Assembly (NCBI GenBank): GCA_030522415.1
Contig: CM060127.1
Coordinates: forward strand, 9,757,207-9,821,206
Length of the DNA: 64,000 bases
Direction: 5' to 3'
Source: Channallabes apus
Taxonomy: Eukaryota; Chordata; Actinopteri; Siluriformes; Clariidae
The notes under the pieces are model-generated. The model did no database searches. It saw nothing but the letters and a program-made list of their open reading frames with translations, and was not told where the DNA came from. Shown in pieces: positions 34,031-45,501 of this stretch. The translations under genes were made by a program, and so were the position numbers. Positions within the stretch are counted from its first letter, which is position 1; each line of letters opens with the position of its first letter.

Positions 34031-34167
34031 ACACTTTGGGTAAAAAATATCAGCAAGGCCATGATATCTTCAGTAACTCAAGCCTTTGACTGCATCACAC
34101 CTGTGCTGATATTCAATACAGCAGCACAACCTCAACATTCCAGATCCTTTTGCCTCATTTAATACCT
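34031..34167. other. short unrecognised spacer
   Basis: No feature seen between the SINE and the CACT/CACC array. Confidence 0.5.
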
Positions 34168-34550
34168 CCCACCCACCCACCCACTCACCCACTCACTCAC
34201 TCACTCACTCACTCACCCACCCACTCACCCACTCACTCACTCACCCACCCACTCACTCACTCACCCACCCACTCACTCACCCACCCACTCACCCACTCAC
34301 CCACTCACTCACTCACTCACCCACTCACTCACTCACTCACCCACTCACCCACTCACTCACCCACTCACTCACTCACTCACTCACTCACTCACCCACCCAC
34401 TCACTCACTCACTCACTCACCCACCCACCCACCCACCCACTCACTCACCCACCCACTCACCCACTCACTCACTCACTCACCCACCCACCCACTCACTCAC
34501 CCACTCACTCACTCACTCACTCACTCACCCACTCACCCACTCACTCACTC
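34168..34550. repeat. (CACT/CACC)n tetranucleotide array
   Basis: About 96 units of CACY, where the last base alternates between T and C in irregular runs. A 142-codon open frame (34150-34578) reads THPLTHSPTHS throughout. The frame is open because neither CACT nor CACC can give a stop in any phase on this strand, so it is not evidence for a gene. Confidence 0.96.
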
Positions 34551-36208
34551 AAGTGGACCAAAAGCTGATAACAGATAATGTAGGTAAATCCTTTTATCTT
34601 TTAATTGCATGAAATAAAGAGTAAAATCAATGATTTTCATTGTATATATATATTGTATATATAATCATTGTATATATAAAAGATCCCATATCTCACAGCT
34701 TCCCCAAGTGTTGTGTGTGCACCCTCTTTTTGTGCCCCCCTCCCTTTTTTTCTTCTTCTTGACTCCTCCATCCAAAAAATGCCATTTCTGTGTCCATGTA
34801 AATGAGCTACTGCTGAGCTACGCCCCCTAGAGAACAGCAGAGCTGATCAACAACCTAGAGGATGGATGTCTTCTTCCATGTGCTCACATTAGGAGATTAG
34901 GAGGGAAAATCGAATCGGTTTGTTTCAACCCCAGCCAATTAAAAAAAAAAAAAAAAAAGAAACACAGGACATTTGGTTTTGTTTGTACACTCACACTGAA
35001 GTTTTCTTAAAATGACTAAAAGGTCAACTTTGCATAATAAGTCCCATTTAAATGATCTTTAAGTTTATATAACCAAATGTTCATCATCAGAGCTCAGAGT
35101 GTCAGTGTTTATGCTGCAGTTGAATAATGTCCCCTTTTAGCCTTTATTCTCCAGTAGCGGTCCATGCCAAACACATGTCTCACAGCTTCGATGATAAAGG
35201 ATTGATAACCACTTATTTATGTATGCAAACCGAGACAATTTACTTCCACCCCGGGTCAACGTAATCCTCCGAGCCAATAACCAAAGTCAATCATGGCCGA
35301 TGATGGCAACAGGCCAGGGTTACACAGGCCACTACCTGCATTTATTTCAAGACACAAACTCGATTAGACTGAATATGAGATTGTTTATGGACTTTGCTCC
35401 ATATTCTGTCACACGCATGGATGCTTTCAAAACTTTGATTTTCTCTTAGTTTTTGACTAAAAGAGGAAAAAATTACTGAATTTGCAAAAAAAAAAAAAAA
35501 AAAAAAAAACTGGGATAAAGTTTTTTTATGCCTTTCTTCTAGGGATGACCTTTTATTAGCTCGTGTTAAGCACTTTTGAATGAAAAGTTCTAGACAATTT
35601 GAAAAGGTCACCTGCAGTACTTTGATGCTGCAATGTTTCACAGCACCAACACCATAACACTGTAAAGCTGAGAAAAGCTGGATTTAACCCTTTAACAATA
35701 CATTTGTTTGGCAGTGAAAATGTGTAACTCCATACCAAAGTAAATTGCTGTTTTATTTCTGATGCAATTGAGTGAAAATGTCTGTCGGGTTGTTTTTATA
35801 ATTAATGGCATGGTTTATGTGATGCTAGAGAGGAAATAAATTCATTTTGTAAATGTTATCAGGGATGAACTTGAACATGAACTTGAATAAACTTAACACA
35901 CTAAATTGCACCGCAGGAATATTCAAATCGAAGCTAAACACTGCATGTACAGTACAGAATATGAATAATAAACAAATACTCACACAGTTGACATGGCGCT
36001 GCTTTGGAATACAGCAAATATTAGATTTGAATGTTTTTGGATTAGGGAGGTTAATCGATTAATTGCTGTTAGGAAATTAACCAACAAAGTGTTTTGCATC
36101 TTAATTTTTTTTAAAGTCTTCCTATCGTGACACTGGATTGTGTTGGCCTCAATCTAACATTGTACCACAGATTGGAAGGTTCCAGGACCAAACTTCATTA
36201 TCCCCCTC
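34551..36208. other. unrecognised noncoding DNA with A runs
   Basis: A runs at about 34941-34958 and 35486-35509, and short TATA repeats near 34645-34678. The 35030-35420 part is complex single-copy-looking sequence. No gene recognised. Confidence 0.4.
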
Positions 36209-36345
36209 CATGCCACTGTTGGGCCCTTGAGCAAGGCCCTTAACCTTCATCTTCTCACATAATGTAATGTAAGTATAATGAGAGAAAAATGGATAAAGGG
36301 GGTCTGACAAATTCGGTAAATGGAAAATGTAAATGTAACTGTTGT
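36209..36345 (+). mobile_element. V-SINE fragment
   Basis: The core tgccactgttgggcccttga, gcaaggcccttaacc is clear. The 3' half is damaged (ggataaagggggtctgacaa) but ends with the aaatgtaaatgtaa tail. The tRNA head is missing. A (GA)n tract follows at about 36357-36377. Confidence 0.7.
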
Positions 36346-36507
36346 TCATACGTGTGAGAGAGAGAGAGAGAGAGAGACAGGTTGAATGAATAAATGCTCT
36401 GCACACAATTAAGTATGATTTTACTCACTTTAGGGTTAGGGTTAGAAAAAAATAGAAAATTGTGTAGGGAAATGTTACTACTTTGGTGGTCGGCCACAAA
36501 TAAATCA

Positions 36508-36874
36508 TTCATTCATTCATTCATCTTCTATACCGCTTTATCCTGTATTTAGGGTCGCGGGGACCTGGAGCCTATCCCAGGAGACTCAGGGCACGAGGCA
36601 GGGTACACCCTGGACAGCGTGCCAATCCATCGCAGAGCACACACACACACACACACACTCACACACTATGGTCAATTTAGGAACGCCAATTAGCCTAATC
36701 TGCATATCTTTGGACTGTGGGAGGAAACCGGAGTACCCGGAGGAAACCCACCAAGCACGGGGAGAACATGCAAACTCCATGCACACAGAGACGGGAATCG
36801 AGCCTGGCCGGGAATCGAACCTGGACCCTGGAGGTGCAAGGCGACAGTGCTAACCACTACACCACCGCGCCGCC
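36508..36874 (-). mobile_element. SINE C with 13-bp target duplication
   Basis: The minus-strand element has the complete head (gggcggcgcggtggtgtag), body and (GAAT)n tail. Perfect cacaaataaatca repeats flank it at 36495-36507 and 36875-36887. The duplication proves the element borders and a LINE-assisted insertion. Open frames across it are translations of the SINE. Confidence 0.93.
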
Positions 36875-36887
36875 CACAAATAAATCA

Positions 36888-38689
36888 GTGCACGAAAAAC
36901 ACTAAATTGTGCCTTATGAATTGTTACCATTTTTAATTATCAATTAAGAAAAACATGCGCAAAAATTGCAACCGTAGTCTGGATTCATATCAGGTTTAGT
37001 TTTATACATACCTACATTTATATATATATATATGTATAATACAACACTACAGTATGTGTTTCTTAATCATAATTTGCAACTTCACAATAAATTGCTGTCA
37101 CCAATACTGGCATATGTTTCTGTTCCCTTGCACCAGAAGCAGAGGTTCATTGGCCTTAACGAAATGCGCTCAGTGAAACAGAAAGACAAACTCATGGCTT
37201 CCTTGCAGATGGATTTTGGCTCTATGCCACGGGCTGCTGCCTTCAGACCAACAAGGTCCCCGTGCTGGCATCGGGTTCCGCTCGGAGACGGCGCAGAGGC
37301 AGGCTATCAAGTGCTGCCCACACGATCAAAATATAAACATTGCACACTTTAGAACTGCTGCTTGAATTTCACTGTCAGAGAAATACAAAACATGCCACCA
37401 ATAATTATAAGCGCGACCAAACATCCCATTGATCTGTGACACGATGAAAGGCATCGTACAGTTAAAGAACAAAAGGAATGTGTAGGACGTTACATCATTA
37501 ATTTGATTGCAAACTCTCTACTTCACTCCTAATCCATCAGAAAATGGACCGATCAGAAAAGAAAGAGAATATCATATAAATGCTGGAGGCCAGACTAAGA
37601 CGTGAGACTAATATTCCGCTCAGCCACGTCTCGTGGTTTATCATGCTGCCAGAAATCTTTGCTAAATAAATCTGGTTTGAATATACAGTATGAAGCATAT
37701 GGTTAAATATGCACACACTGTATATTTCTGATAAAATTCATAGCGTAGCAACATTTAGAAAATGTAATATGCAAATGTACTATGCATGACATGTTATACC
37801 TAGTCACTGATAGAATGTTAAGGTGAAACACTGTAGCCGGGTGGTTGCAGCATTAAGTGGCTTTGGGTGCTTAAACAACACTTTGTCCTTAACGCTAGCA
37901 CACTGTCATCACAGTAATTGAATTAGAAGCCAAATGACCCATCTAAGCTATATGGTGTCTCCAAAAACAATGGACACGCTTCATGTTGTCACGGATACGA
38001 TTCAATGTCAAACCTGCATCACCTGATTGGCATAATCACAAATCAGCAGTTGTCAAATTCTGATATGCTGTACAGTTTGGGGCCAGACTGGAGCTAAACA
38101 TAATGACTGTAGAGCAGCCTCTGTCATTTCTAAAGCTCAAAAACGACCTTGAGCTTAAAAAGCTGAAATTCCTTTTAAGGCATATTGTTTATCGTCTGAA
38201 CTCAGACTCTACACACAACTCGCACAATGACTCATACAAATACAGCAGTGTGCAATTAGTGAAATTTTATCTAATATGAACAGAACAGTGGCTTTCACAG
38301 ATGTGAATGTACTGCCTCCCCCAGGTGCTTTTGGAGAAACACTGACTTATCCATGCATCTTTATCCATGCGTCTAAATGGATGACACATAACGTAACATA
38401 ATGCAATTCTGGGAAAAAAATTCAATCTGCATAGATTGTCTTCTTGACGCTGGCGGAATAGAAAATCAGGACTTTTATTAATTAATCTTGACATACTACA
38501 CAGTGTGCGTGAGATGATGTTCCACTCAGCATCCTGGGGTGTATTTGGTGAGTTACATTCAATAGTCAAGTCACTTGTTTACATATGAGTGGGTTAAGCA
38601 CAAAAACAGAGACAGAATTGAAGTCAATTTCTCCTGTTAAATGTAATGTAATACAGCAATTTAAAGACATTCGCCACTCCATTAGGTAA
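36888..38689. other. unrecognised noncoding DNA
   Basis: No repeat family named. A 106-codon frame (37032-37352) has no domain I know; its right part, 37130-37360, is unusually complex and could be conserved noncoding sequence. A second frame, 38267-38569 minus, is also unsupported. Confidence 0.4.
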
Positions 38690-39528
38690 TTCCACCACAT
38701 CCCAAGGGTGCTATATTGGATTGTGACCTGGTGGCTGTGAAGGCTGTAGAGTACAGTGAATTAATTACCATGTCCAAGAAAGCCATTTGAGATGATTTTG
38801 GCACGTTTAAACCATGCTCAGCTGGTACTCAGGAGTCCCAAGTGCACCAAGAAAATCTCCCCTACACCATTACACCACCACCACCATTGGTGGAACCGTT
38901 GAGTAAGGCAGGATGGATCCATGCTTTCATGTTGTTTATACCAAATTCTGACCCTACCATCTGAACCTTGCAGGAGAAATGTAGACTCAAATCAAATCAG
39001 GTAACATTCTTTCAACCTTTTGTGTCCTTTTTGGTGAGCCCATGTGAATTGCATCCTCTGTTGCCTGTTCTTAGCTGACAGGATAGCTTCAAGGTTCGAT
39101 GTGTTGTGCATACAGAGATGCTCTTCGGCATTCCTCGGTATAAAGGAGATGTTATTTAAGTTACTGTTGCCATTCTATCACCACGAACCTTCTCTTCTGA
39201 CCTCTGGCATTTTCACCCAGAGTCGCTCACTGTAACTGACTGGATATTTGCTATATTTTTAGACCATTATTAGTAAACCCTAGAGACAGTTATGCATGAA
39301 AATCAGCCGTTTTAGAAATACTCAGACCAGCACATCTGGCACCAACAACGCTGCCACATTCAGTCATTTAAATCACCTTTCTTCCACATTTTGATGCTCA
39401 GTTTGAACTTTTGAGCAATTGCTCTGGACCATGTCTACATGCCTAAATGCATTGCCATGTGTGAAAACCTGATTAGATATTTGCATTAATGAGCAGTTGA
39501 ACAGGTAATGAAGTGTCCAGTGAGTGTA
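38690..39528 (-). pseudogene. Tc1-like transposon relic, minus strand
   Basis: The right end, cactggacacttcatt on the minus strand, and aatgcatttaggcatgtaga just inside match the end of the family at 52974-53933. The coding sense is on the minus strand, with ggtgtaatggtgtagggg (about 38861-38878) at the position of the GVMVWG motif. Many stops and gaps make it inactive. Its left end is missing or too decayed to see. Confidence 0.75.
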
Positions 39529-39829
39529 AACTATTTTATCATGCTTTTAATTTGGCAATTTGATTCAAATAATGATAATGTGTTGATTAATTTAATGTGC
39601 TTGTTTATCAGGAAACCTTGCCCATGGTTTAAAAAGCGAAGCTTACCAAGCGCTCAGCTTCTCCAGCTCACTTTAATTTCATCCATAAAAATTTGGCCTT
39701 AGGAAGCAGTGTTTCTGATCCTGTCTTTCACAGAGCATGTTATAATTAAGCATTAATTAGTATTATCACTTTTCTATACTGAATATTGGGCTTGAAAGGA
39801 ATTTTATAGATTTTAGAGTGTATTGAAAT
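39529..39829. other. unrecognised noncoding DNA
   Basis: AT-rich sequence with no feature I can name. Confidence 0.45.
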
Positions 39830-40026
39830 GGCAAAAATTGTATGTCCTTCACAGAGCCCAGACCTCGACCCTGAACATGTATCTGCATTTTCCCAGAAAA
39901 GCCAATGAGGAACCAGCGCCATACTGTATAAGTCCCTATGGTTTTGGACTTGGATGGCGATCAAGTACATAAGCAGGTGATGTTCAGATGTCTACGCATT
40001 TTTGGTCTACATACTTTTTGGTCAGG
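39830..40026 (+). pseudogene. Tc1-like 3' fragment
   Basis: The frame at about 39841 reads CPSQSPDLDPEH, close to the PDLNPTEH motif that holds the catalytic Glu. The right part, cagatgtctacgcatttttg and tctacatactttttgg, matches a decayed terminal repeat of the same family as 9893-10137. Confidence 0.55.
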
Positions 40027-41054
40027 ATCATTTATATCTATATTTCAACTTATCTTAACTCTGAAAAACAAGGTGCACAACTTCGGTATTAACCCCTAAA
40101 TGTGTGCACACAACTCATTTCTTGCTAGCAATAAGATAAAAGACTGCTCAAACTGATTTTTTTGTCTAGTTTTCTTGAAAAATACTGGGATATAAAGTAT
40201 CAATAGAGAAATTAAGATCAAACAATAAAACCCACACAATAAAACACACAACTCTGATCTGAGGTCATTTACCTCTTTAACCGGTGCTGGGTCAGGACTA
40301 GGATAAAGCCTAGTGCTTGACTAAAGATTTCATGTATGTGATTCCTACGTATAAGCTTAATTGCTGCAATCGTGTCTAGAATCTTGGCTTATAGTTTGTG
40401 AGCTGATTGTGTTAGAATTAAGATAAGATTTTATATTTAAATTTCGGGTAATTAAAAAAAAAAAGATTAAACACATTTAAACACATTTATTATTTAGCAG
40501 AAGTTTGATTACTTGTTTAAGGAAATCTATAGGTTAAAGGACATAGACTGGTCTCTCTTTAGCTGCATATTGTGGTCCAGAACTCTTTAAAGATGCTTTT
40601 TGGCACTAATGCTGCTTCTTCAATCTACTGGCCATCAATGCACGGCCCGCCTGCCAGCAACTACTGCCTTGACTTACTGAAACACTTCTCCGCCCATGAA
40701 GAGACAATGTTTTCTCCTTACTTTGACTCTCTCTGTTACCATTTCCCATTCAAGCCCAATATTTTCTAAATAAAGGAGCAGCTTTTTCACCTGCATCTCC
40801 ATGATGTGTGTATTCTGCCCATTCTGCTGCAAAGCTCTCCATTTATTATCCGGCTGCAGGTTTCATATTTTCCCCTAGTTATTTGCTCCAGTCACCTGAT
40901 ATTTGATTTCCTGATTTCTGGACACATAATCTATAATCGTAAATATTTGCATCACATTTGCTTCTTTCTCAATTTATTAGACAAGGACAGTGTGTTGTGC
41001 TGCATCTCACAGAGTTGGCCTGTAAGGATTTCTTGAACTATTATTAGAATCAAA
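40027..41054. other. unrecognised noncoding DNA
   Basis: Nothing recognised. Frames at 40572-40769 and 40806-41036 are short and lack known motifs. Confidence 0.4.
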
Positions 41055-41067
41055 AATGAAATATTCC

Positions 41068-41442
41068 AGGCGGCACGGTGGTGTAGTGGTTAGCACTGTC
41101 GCCTTGCACCTCCAGGGTCTGGGTTCGATTCCCCGGGCAGGTTCGATTCCCGTCTCTGTGTGCATGGAGTTTGCATGTTCTCCCCGTGCTTGGTGGGTTT
41201 CCTCCGGGTACTCCGGTTTCCTCCCACAGTCCAAAGATATGCAGGTTAGGCTAATTGGCGTTCCTAAATTGCCCGTAGTGTGTGATTGGGTGTGTGTGTG
41301 TATGTGTGTGTGCCCTGTGATGGATTGGCACCCTGTCCAGGTCTGTACCCCGCCTAGTGCCCGAAGTCTCCTGGGATAGGCTCCAGGTTCCCCGCGACCC
41401 TGAACACAGGATTAAGCGGTATAGAAAGTGAATGAATGAATG
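41068..41442 (+). mobile_element. SINE C, full-length with 13-bp target duplication
   Basis: Flanked by perfect aatgaaatattcc repeats at 41055-41067 and 41443-41455. The head is aggcggcacggtggtgtag and the tail (GAAT)n. Together with the copy at 36508-36874 it defines the family length of about 370 bp. The 107-codon frame through it is not a gene. Confidence 0.94.
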
Positions 41443-41455
41443 AATGAAATATTCC

Positions 41456-41883
41456 CTACATAGCCTCATTTAATGCCACTTTCATAAAAGTGTCACGTGG
41501 CACTGGTCTATGGGTAATACCATGGTGGCACTAGAATACAGCTCACATCAAGCACTGCATTTATTGTTACTTTCATGTGTTTTATTTTAAGTTGGTTCCT
41601 GATTAGATCACACACTTGGCCTAATCTGTTTTTAGGTCTATAATCTATGTTCTGTTATTCTGTTTGTCTTTGTCTAATGACTCCTGTGTGTGTAGATTAC
41701 TTAGCCGTAGTGATAAGCTACTGTGTCTGTTTCAGTTAATTGTGTTTAGTCATGTGTAATGATTACTAAAGACAACCATGCCCTTGCATTCCTGCTTCCC
41801 TAATTTATTTAGGCAGTTATTTCATCAATCACTAATTTCTATTGAAAAAGTACATTAAAACCAAGATATAAGATAACTTAAGC
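41456..41883. other. unrecognised noncoding DNA
   Basis: Possibly part of an old dispersed repeat, but I cannot name it. Confidence 0.4.
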
Positions 41884-42170
41884 ACTAAGTGGTTAGCACT
41901 TTCGCCTTGCCCCTCCAGGGTTTGAGTTCGATTTCCGCCTTGGGTCTGTGTGTGTGGAGCTTGCATGTTCTCCCTGTGCTTGGTCGGTTTCCTCCCGGTA
42001 CTCTGGTTTCCTCCCGCAGTGTATGTGCGTGCATGTGCTGTGGAATGGATTGGCACTCCAGGGTGTACCTAAGTCTCCTGGGAAGGCTCTAAGTTTACTG
42101 GGATATGCTCCAGACCCCACATGACCCTGTATACAGGATAAAGTGGTATAGACGATGAGTGAGTGAGTAT
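41884..42170 (+). mobile_element. SINE C copy, 5' head truncated
   Basis: Starts inside the A box (agtggttagcactttcgcc) and continues through ggagcttgcatgttctccct, ggtttcctcccgcagt and gtatacaggataaagtggta to a gagtgagtg tail. A central segment is missing. Confidence 0.85.
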
Positions 42171-43028
42171 TTATTCTGGTATTATCTCCTTCTATGTTAA
42201 TTAGACTCATACCACCAACTTTCTAAAAAAATATAATCAGCATTTTTATATCCAGCCTCAGGAACAGAACCGATCTTAGGGTGCCTGACTGACACCTCAA
42301 GACAGCTGTCAGATGTTCGTTGTGGCCTTTTTAGTCCTGGGATTGTCACTGCTTAATTAGTCCTGTCAAAAGACTATAGACTATGTTTCAATAGAGAATT
42401 TTTTTTTCATGAGTGAGATGGAGACTATTCCACCTAAAAGCCCAAAACTTGTCCTAAAAAAAGGACCATCTCCTCAGATGCCTCCCTTATAGACTAGCTG
42501 CTGGTGTGGTGCCGCAAGGCTATTAGAAAATTGGAGCGTCTAGTGCAGAGGTGTCAAAATGGATCCAGAAAGGGCCATGTGGGTGCAACTAAGAAAAAGC
42601 CACACTGTTTAATTAGCAATTTTTGGCATCAGGTGTATCTTCTGGTTGGATGGAATGAATGCATCCAGAAGGTCCAGATAACAATCCAGGTCCTAGTCTA
42701 AGGTGATAACATCAGCTGGAGCTTTTGAAGGTCTATCTGTCTATGAACTTCTACATCTTTCTAGTTCTTAGATAACCACATGCCAGTCAACATTAACATG
42801 CCCAGCTATATCACTTGGGTGGAATGAGTTTGAGTGGCCCTCTCCACCTTGGATAAACTTTACCAGTGCCAAATAAATGCATTACCAGATGTGGTTTAGC
42901 ATGTTGAGCTACTCCTCTATGAATGATCCCATACAGGATGCAGGAAATACAGGGAAAACTCCGCTTGTGGTTATAAGACCTGATAACACTTGCCTTTTTT
43001 TTAGAGACTGATAAACAGTGGCAAATAT
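42171..43028. other. unrecognised noncoding DNA
   Basis: No repeat or gene recognised. Confidence 0.45.
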
Positions 43029-43142
43029 ACATGTACAGTAGATCACTACATGGCCTTGATGAAAGTTCTCATCATACAGTATTGTGTAAGAGACTTTCTC
43101 TCCCCCCTCCCCTATTTTTTTTGCTCCCAAAGCGCCAGATGG
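43029..43142 (+). repeat. direct repeat, copy 1, next to the hairpin
   Basis: The segment acatgtacagtagatcac...catcatacagtattgtgtaa recurs at 43638-43754 with a few differences and an extra gactg in copy 2. Similarity weakens after about 43097 but still ends with ccagatgg in both. The catacagtattgtgtaaaag part resembles a Tc1-type terminal repeat, which is an inference. Confidence 0.7.
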
Positions 43143-43296
43143 TATGGAACATGAATGCTTATTCAGCACAAGCAAGAGATCCCAGTCAAGACCTTAAAGG
43201 GAAGCCAACAATGGTGTGCTGTACCATTGTTGGCTTCCCTTTAAGGTCTTGACTGGGATTTCTTGTTTGTGTTTGATAAGCATTCATGTTCCATAT
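43142..43296 (+). other. 155-nt near-perfect stem-loop
   Basis: Two 74-base arms, 43142-43215 and 43223-43296, are separated by a 7-base loop (gtgctgt). The inner 37 pairs, from 43179/43259 inward, are perfect. Over the whole stem I count 68 Watson-Crick pairs, five G-T (G-U in RNA) pairs and one mismatch (43164 with 43274). Arms this long and this similar imply a recent inverted duplication, a foldback element or a hairpin RNA source. No promoter or coding frame is obvious. Confidence 0.93.
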
Positions 43297-43340
43297 GCAA
43301 TGCTGTTTACCTTAATACTCTAGAAGTTGCATACTGCATG

Positions 43341-43543
43341 AACAACGTGGCTTAGTGGTTAGCACTGTCGCCCCTCCGGTCTGGGTTCAATTCCTTCCTT
43401 GGGGTGTGTGTGTATTGAGTTAGTAGGTTCTCCCTGTGCTTGGTGGGTTTCCTTCCACAGTCCAAAAACGTGCAAATTTTGCTAATCCTAGGAAGGGGTC
43501 CAGATCCCCCGCAGAGATAAACCGGTATAGATGATAAGTGAGT
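43341..43543 (+). mobile_element. SINE C copy, shortened
   Basis: It begins gtggcttagtggttagcactg, continues with gggttcaattcctt, ctccctgtgcttggtgggtt and accggtatagatgataagtg. The centre and a clean tail are missing. It lies between the hairpin and direct repeat copy 2. Confidence 0.8.
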
Positions 43544-43637
43544 CTGCTTGTAACATTAGATATTCCCCATATAACTGCCATGGACAGGACTCGTTTGGAA
43601 GAAGGTTCTATGGAATGATTGCTGCCCAGTCGGGGTA

Positions 43638-43754
43638 ACATGTACAGTAGATCACGACTGTACATGGTCTTGATGAAAGTTCTCATCATACAGTATTGTG
43701 TAAAAGACTTAAGCTCCTACCCCATTTATTATTATTTTTGGGAATTCCAGATGG
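43638..43754 (+). repeat. direct repeat, copy 2
   Basis: Matches 43029-43142; see that entry. It is not followed by a hairpin: after ccagatgg the sequence differs from that right of copy 1. Confidence 0.7.
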
Positions 43755-45213
43755 GAATAAGTCTCCAGGCTTCTTGAAGGATTTTTTGGCTCTCATTTTT
43801 GGCAAGATTTTGCCTATGACTTTCAGTCCAGTTTACCTGAGTAGTTTCAGGGGGATGTTTTTGTTTGTTAAGCCACACAGTGACCTACAGTATGAATAAT
43901 ATTAGACATGAACCAGTGAGAAACAGGTGCAGTTGATGGCACGTGAACACGCCCGTGATTAGTGTACTGATGATGCTGAATGAAGTTGTTGATTAGTTTG
44001 TTACAAAAACAACCGTTTTTAAAATCTCACAGAATGTCATAGTAAAATATTTGTTCCCATTTCTTTAATATGACCTTACTTTTATGAATATTAACAATTT
44101 ATCAGTGTATGTACAGTATACATAGTAAAGTATTTACAGGTCTTTATTTTTATTTTTTGCATGTGGTATTCTCTAAGACTAAAAATCTCTGAGCCTAAAA
44201 ACACATGTATCACATGGCTGCTCAGTTGAAGTCTGGAGATGTAGTATATGTTGCATTCTTTGTAAAATGAAGGCAGGAGAGTTTTATGTAAATGAGGAAA
44301 CCTGCCACAGGGGATTTGCAGTGAACAAGGCACTACCTACAGTCAGTATATATTTGCTATAAATCGATTTTTTTGGTCGTTTTTGCTACTAGGTATCGTT
44401 TTTCCCCCTGTTATTTCTTTAGCTCCTTTAATGATTTATACCACATCATCAGATTCATTCCTGTCTGGTTAAGTTTGTCCTCCTCCTGCACCTCCTGAAA
44501 GACTCCTCTGCAGTGATGATGACTCACTAAGGCACCTTAGTTGTACAACTTTGAAGCACTTTTATATTGCATATAATGTTCAAAAAGCACACTGGCATCA
44601 TCTAAAATAAAACACAACACCTAATCGTACTTACCTACAGTACATCATAAATCTGAGATGAATTGTAAAGTGTTACGGCGTCTCCAAACCTTTATCCTTC
44701 ACTTCGATTAGGGTGATGTGGCTTTTCACTTCCTCTACTGAATGAGACCCAGACAGCTGATTTGCCATGTATTTAATCTTGTACTTCCACTGCCATCTGC
44801 TGTTCTTCACATATTCCAACACCATGATGGTGAAATGCGAACCTACACCTACAGCGGCACCATGTCACATCCAGGCACTTAGCAATTAGTCCATTAAACT
44901 GTCAATAAACCTACATTTGTGTACTGAATATACAGTACAAAAGTCCTTTGTGTAGCACACAAAAACAACCACTTACACACCATTCGATTTGATTAAGTCT
45001 TGTGGCATCATTCAGACAATACGAGGCACAATGGACATGAACAAGCTAGTCTTTGTTGTTCTTATTTGTGGTCCAAGGTGACAATTTGTCTGTACACACA
45101 CATGCACAATAGGGCACACAAACACACATTTATTTATGGCTTTGAAAGGGAAGGGTTCATGGGATGTCTGTTTCATCTGATATGGTTCTTTTGTATGTTC
45201 AGTGCTTTATAGT
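43755..45213. other. unrecognised noncoding DNA
   Basis: No repeat family or gene recognised. Confidence 0.45.
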
Positions 45214-45390
45214 AGGGGTGTTTAAATCCAGGCCTGGAGGACCGGTGTTCAGCACAGTTAGGTGTTTCTTCTGTTAAAGCACAGTCGATTCAACTAAGCT
45301 GTTAGTTGTCAGGTTTAGTGGCTCTGCTCAAGTGTTGGTGAATTTTAAATTGTGCTGGACCCTGACCCTCCAGGACTGGATATTGAACAG
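45214..45390. mobile_element. decayed hAT-type MITE related to 45663-45834
   Basis: The left end aggggtgtttaaatccaggc and the right part ctccaggactggatattgaa resemble the inverted ends of the intact MITE 270 bases downstream. The internal tttcttctgttaaagcacag region is only loosely similar. No target duplication found. Confidence 0.6.
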
Positions 45391-45501
45391 CCTGCTTTAC
45401 AGTTTTGTGTTATTGCAGATGGTTCACATGTTACATATTACATGGCAAGTTGGAAATGGCAGTTTCCAAATAAAGAAATTGTGTTTTAAAGTGTGTCAGG
45501 T

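Noticed and set aside
34150..34578. 142-codon open frame
   Set aside because: Entirely a translation of the CACT/CACC array, which cannot produce stops on this strand.
36430..36446. telomere-like ttagggttaggg
   Set aside because: Only about two and a half units; chance or a trivial repeat, not an interstitial telomere array.
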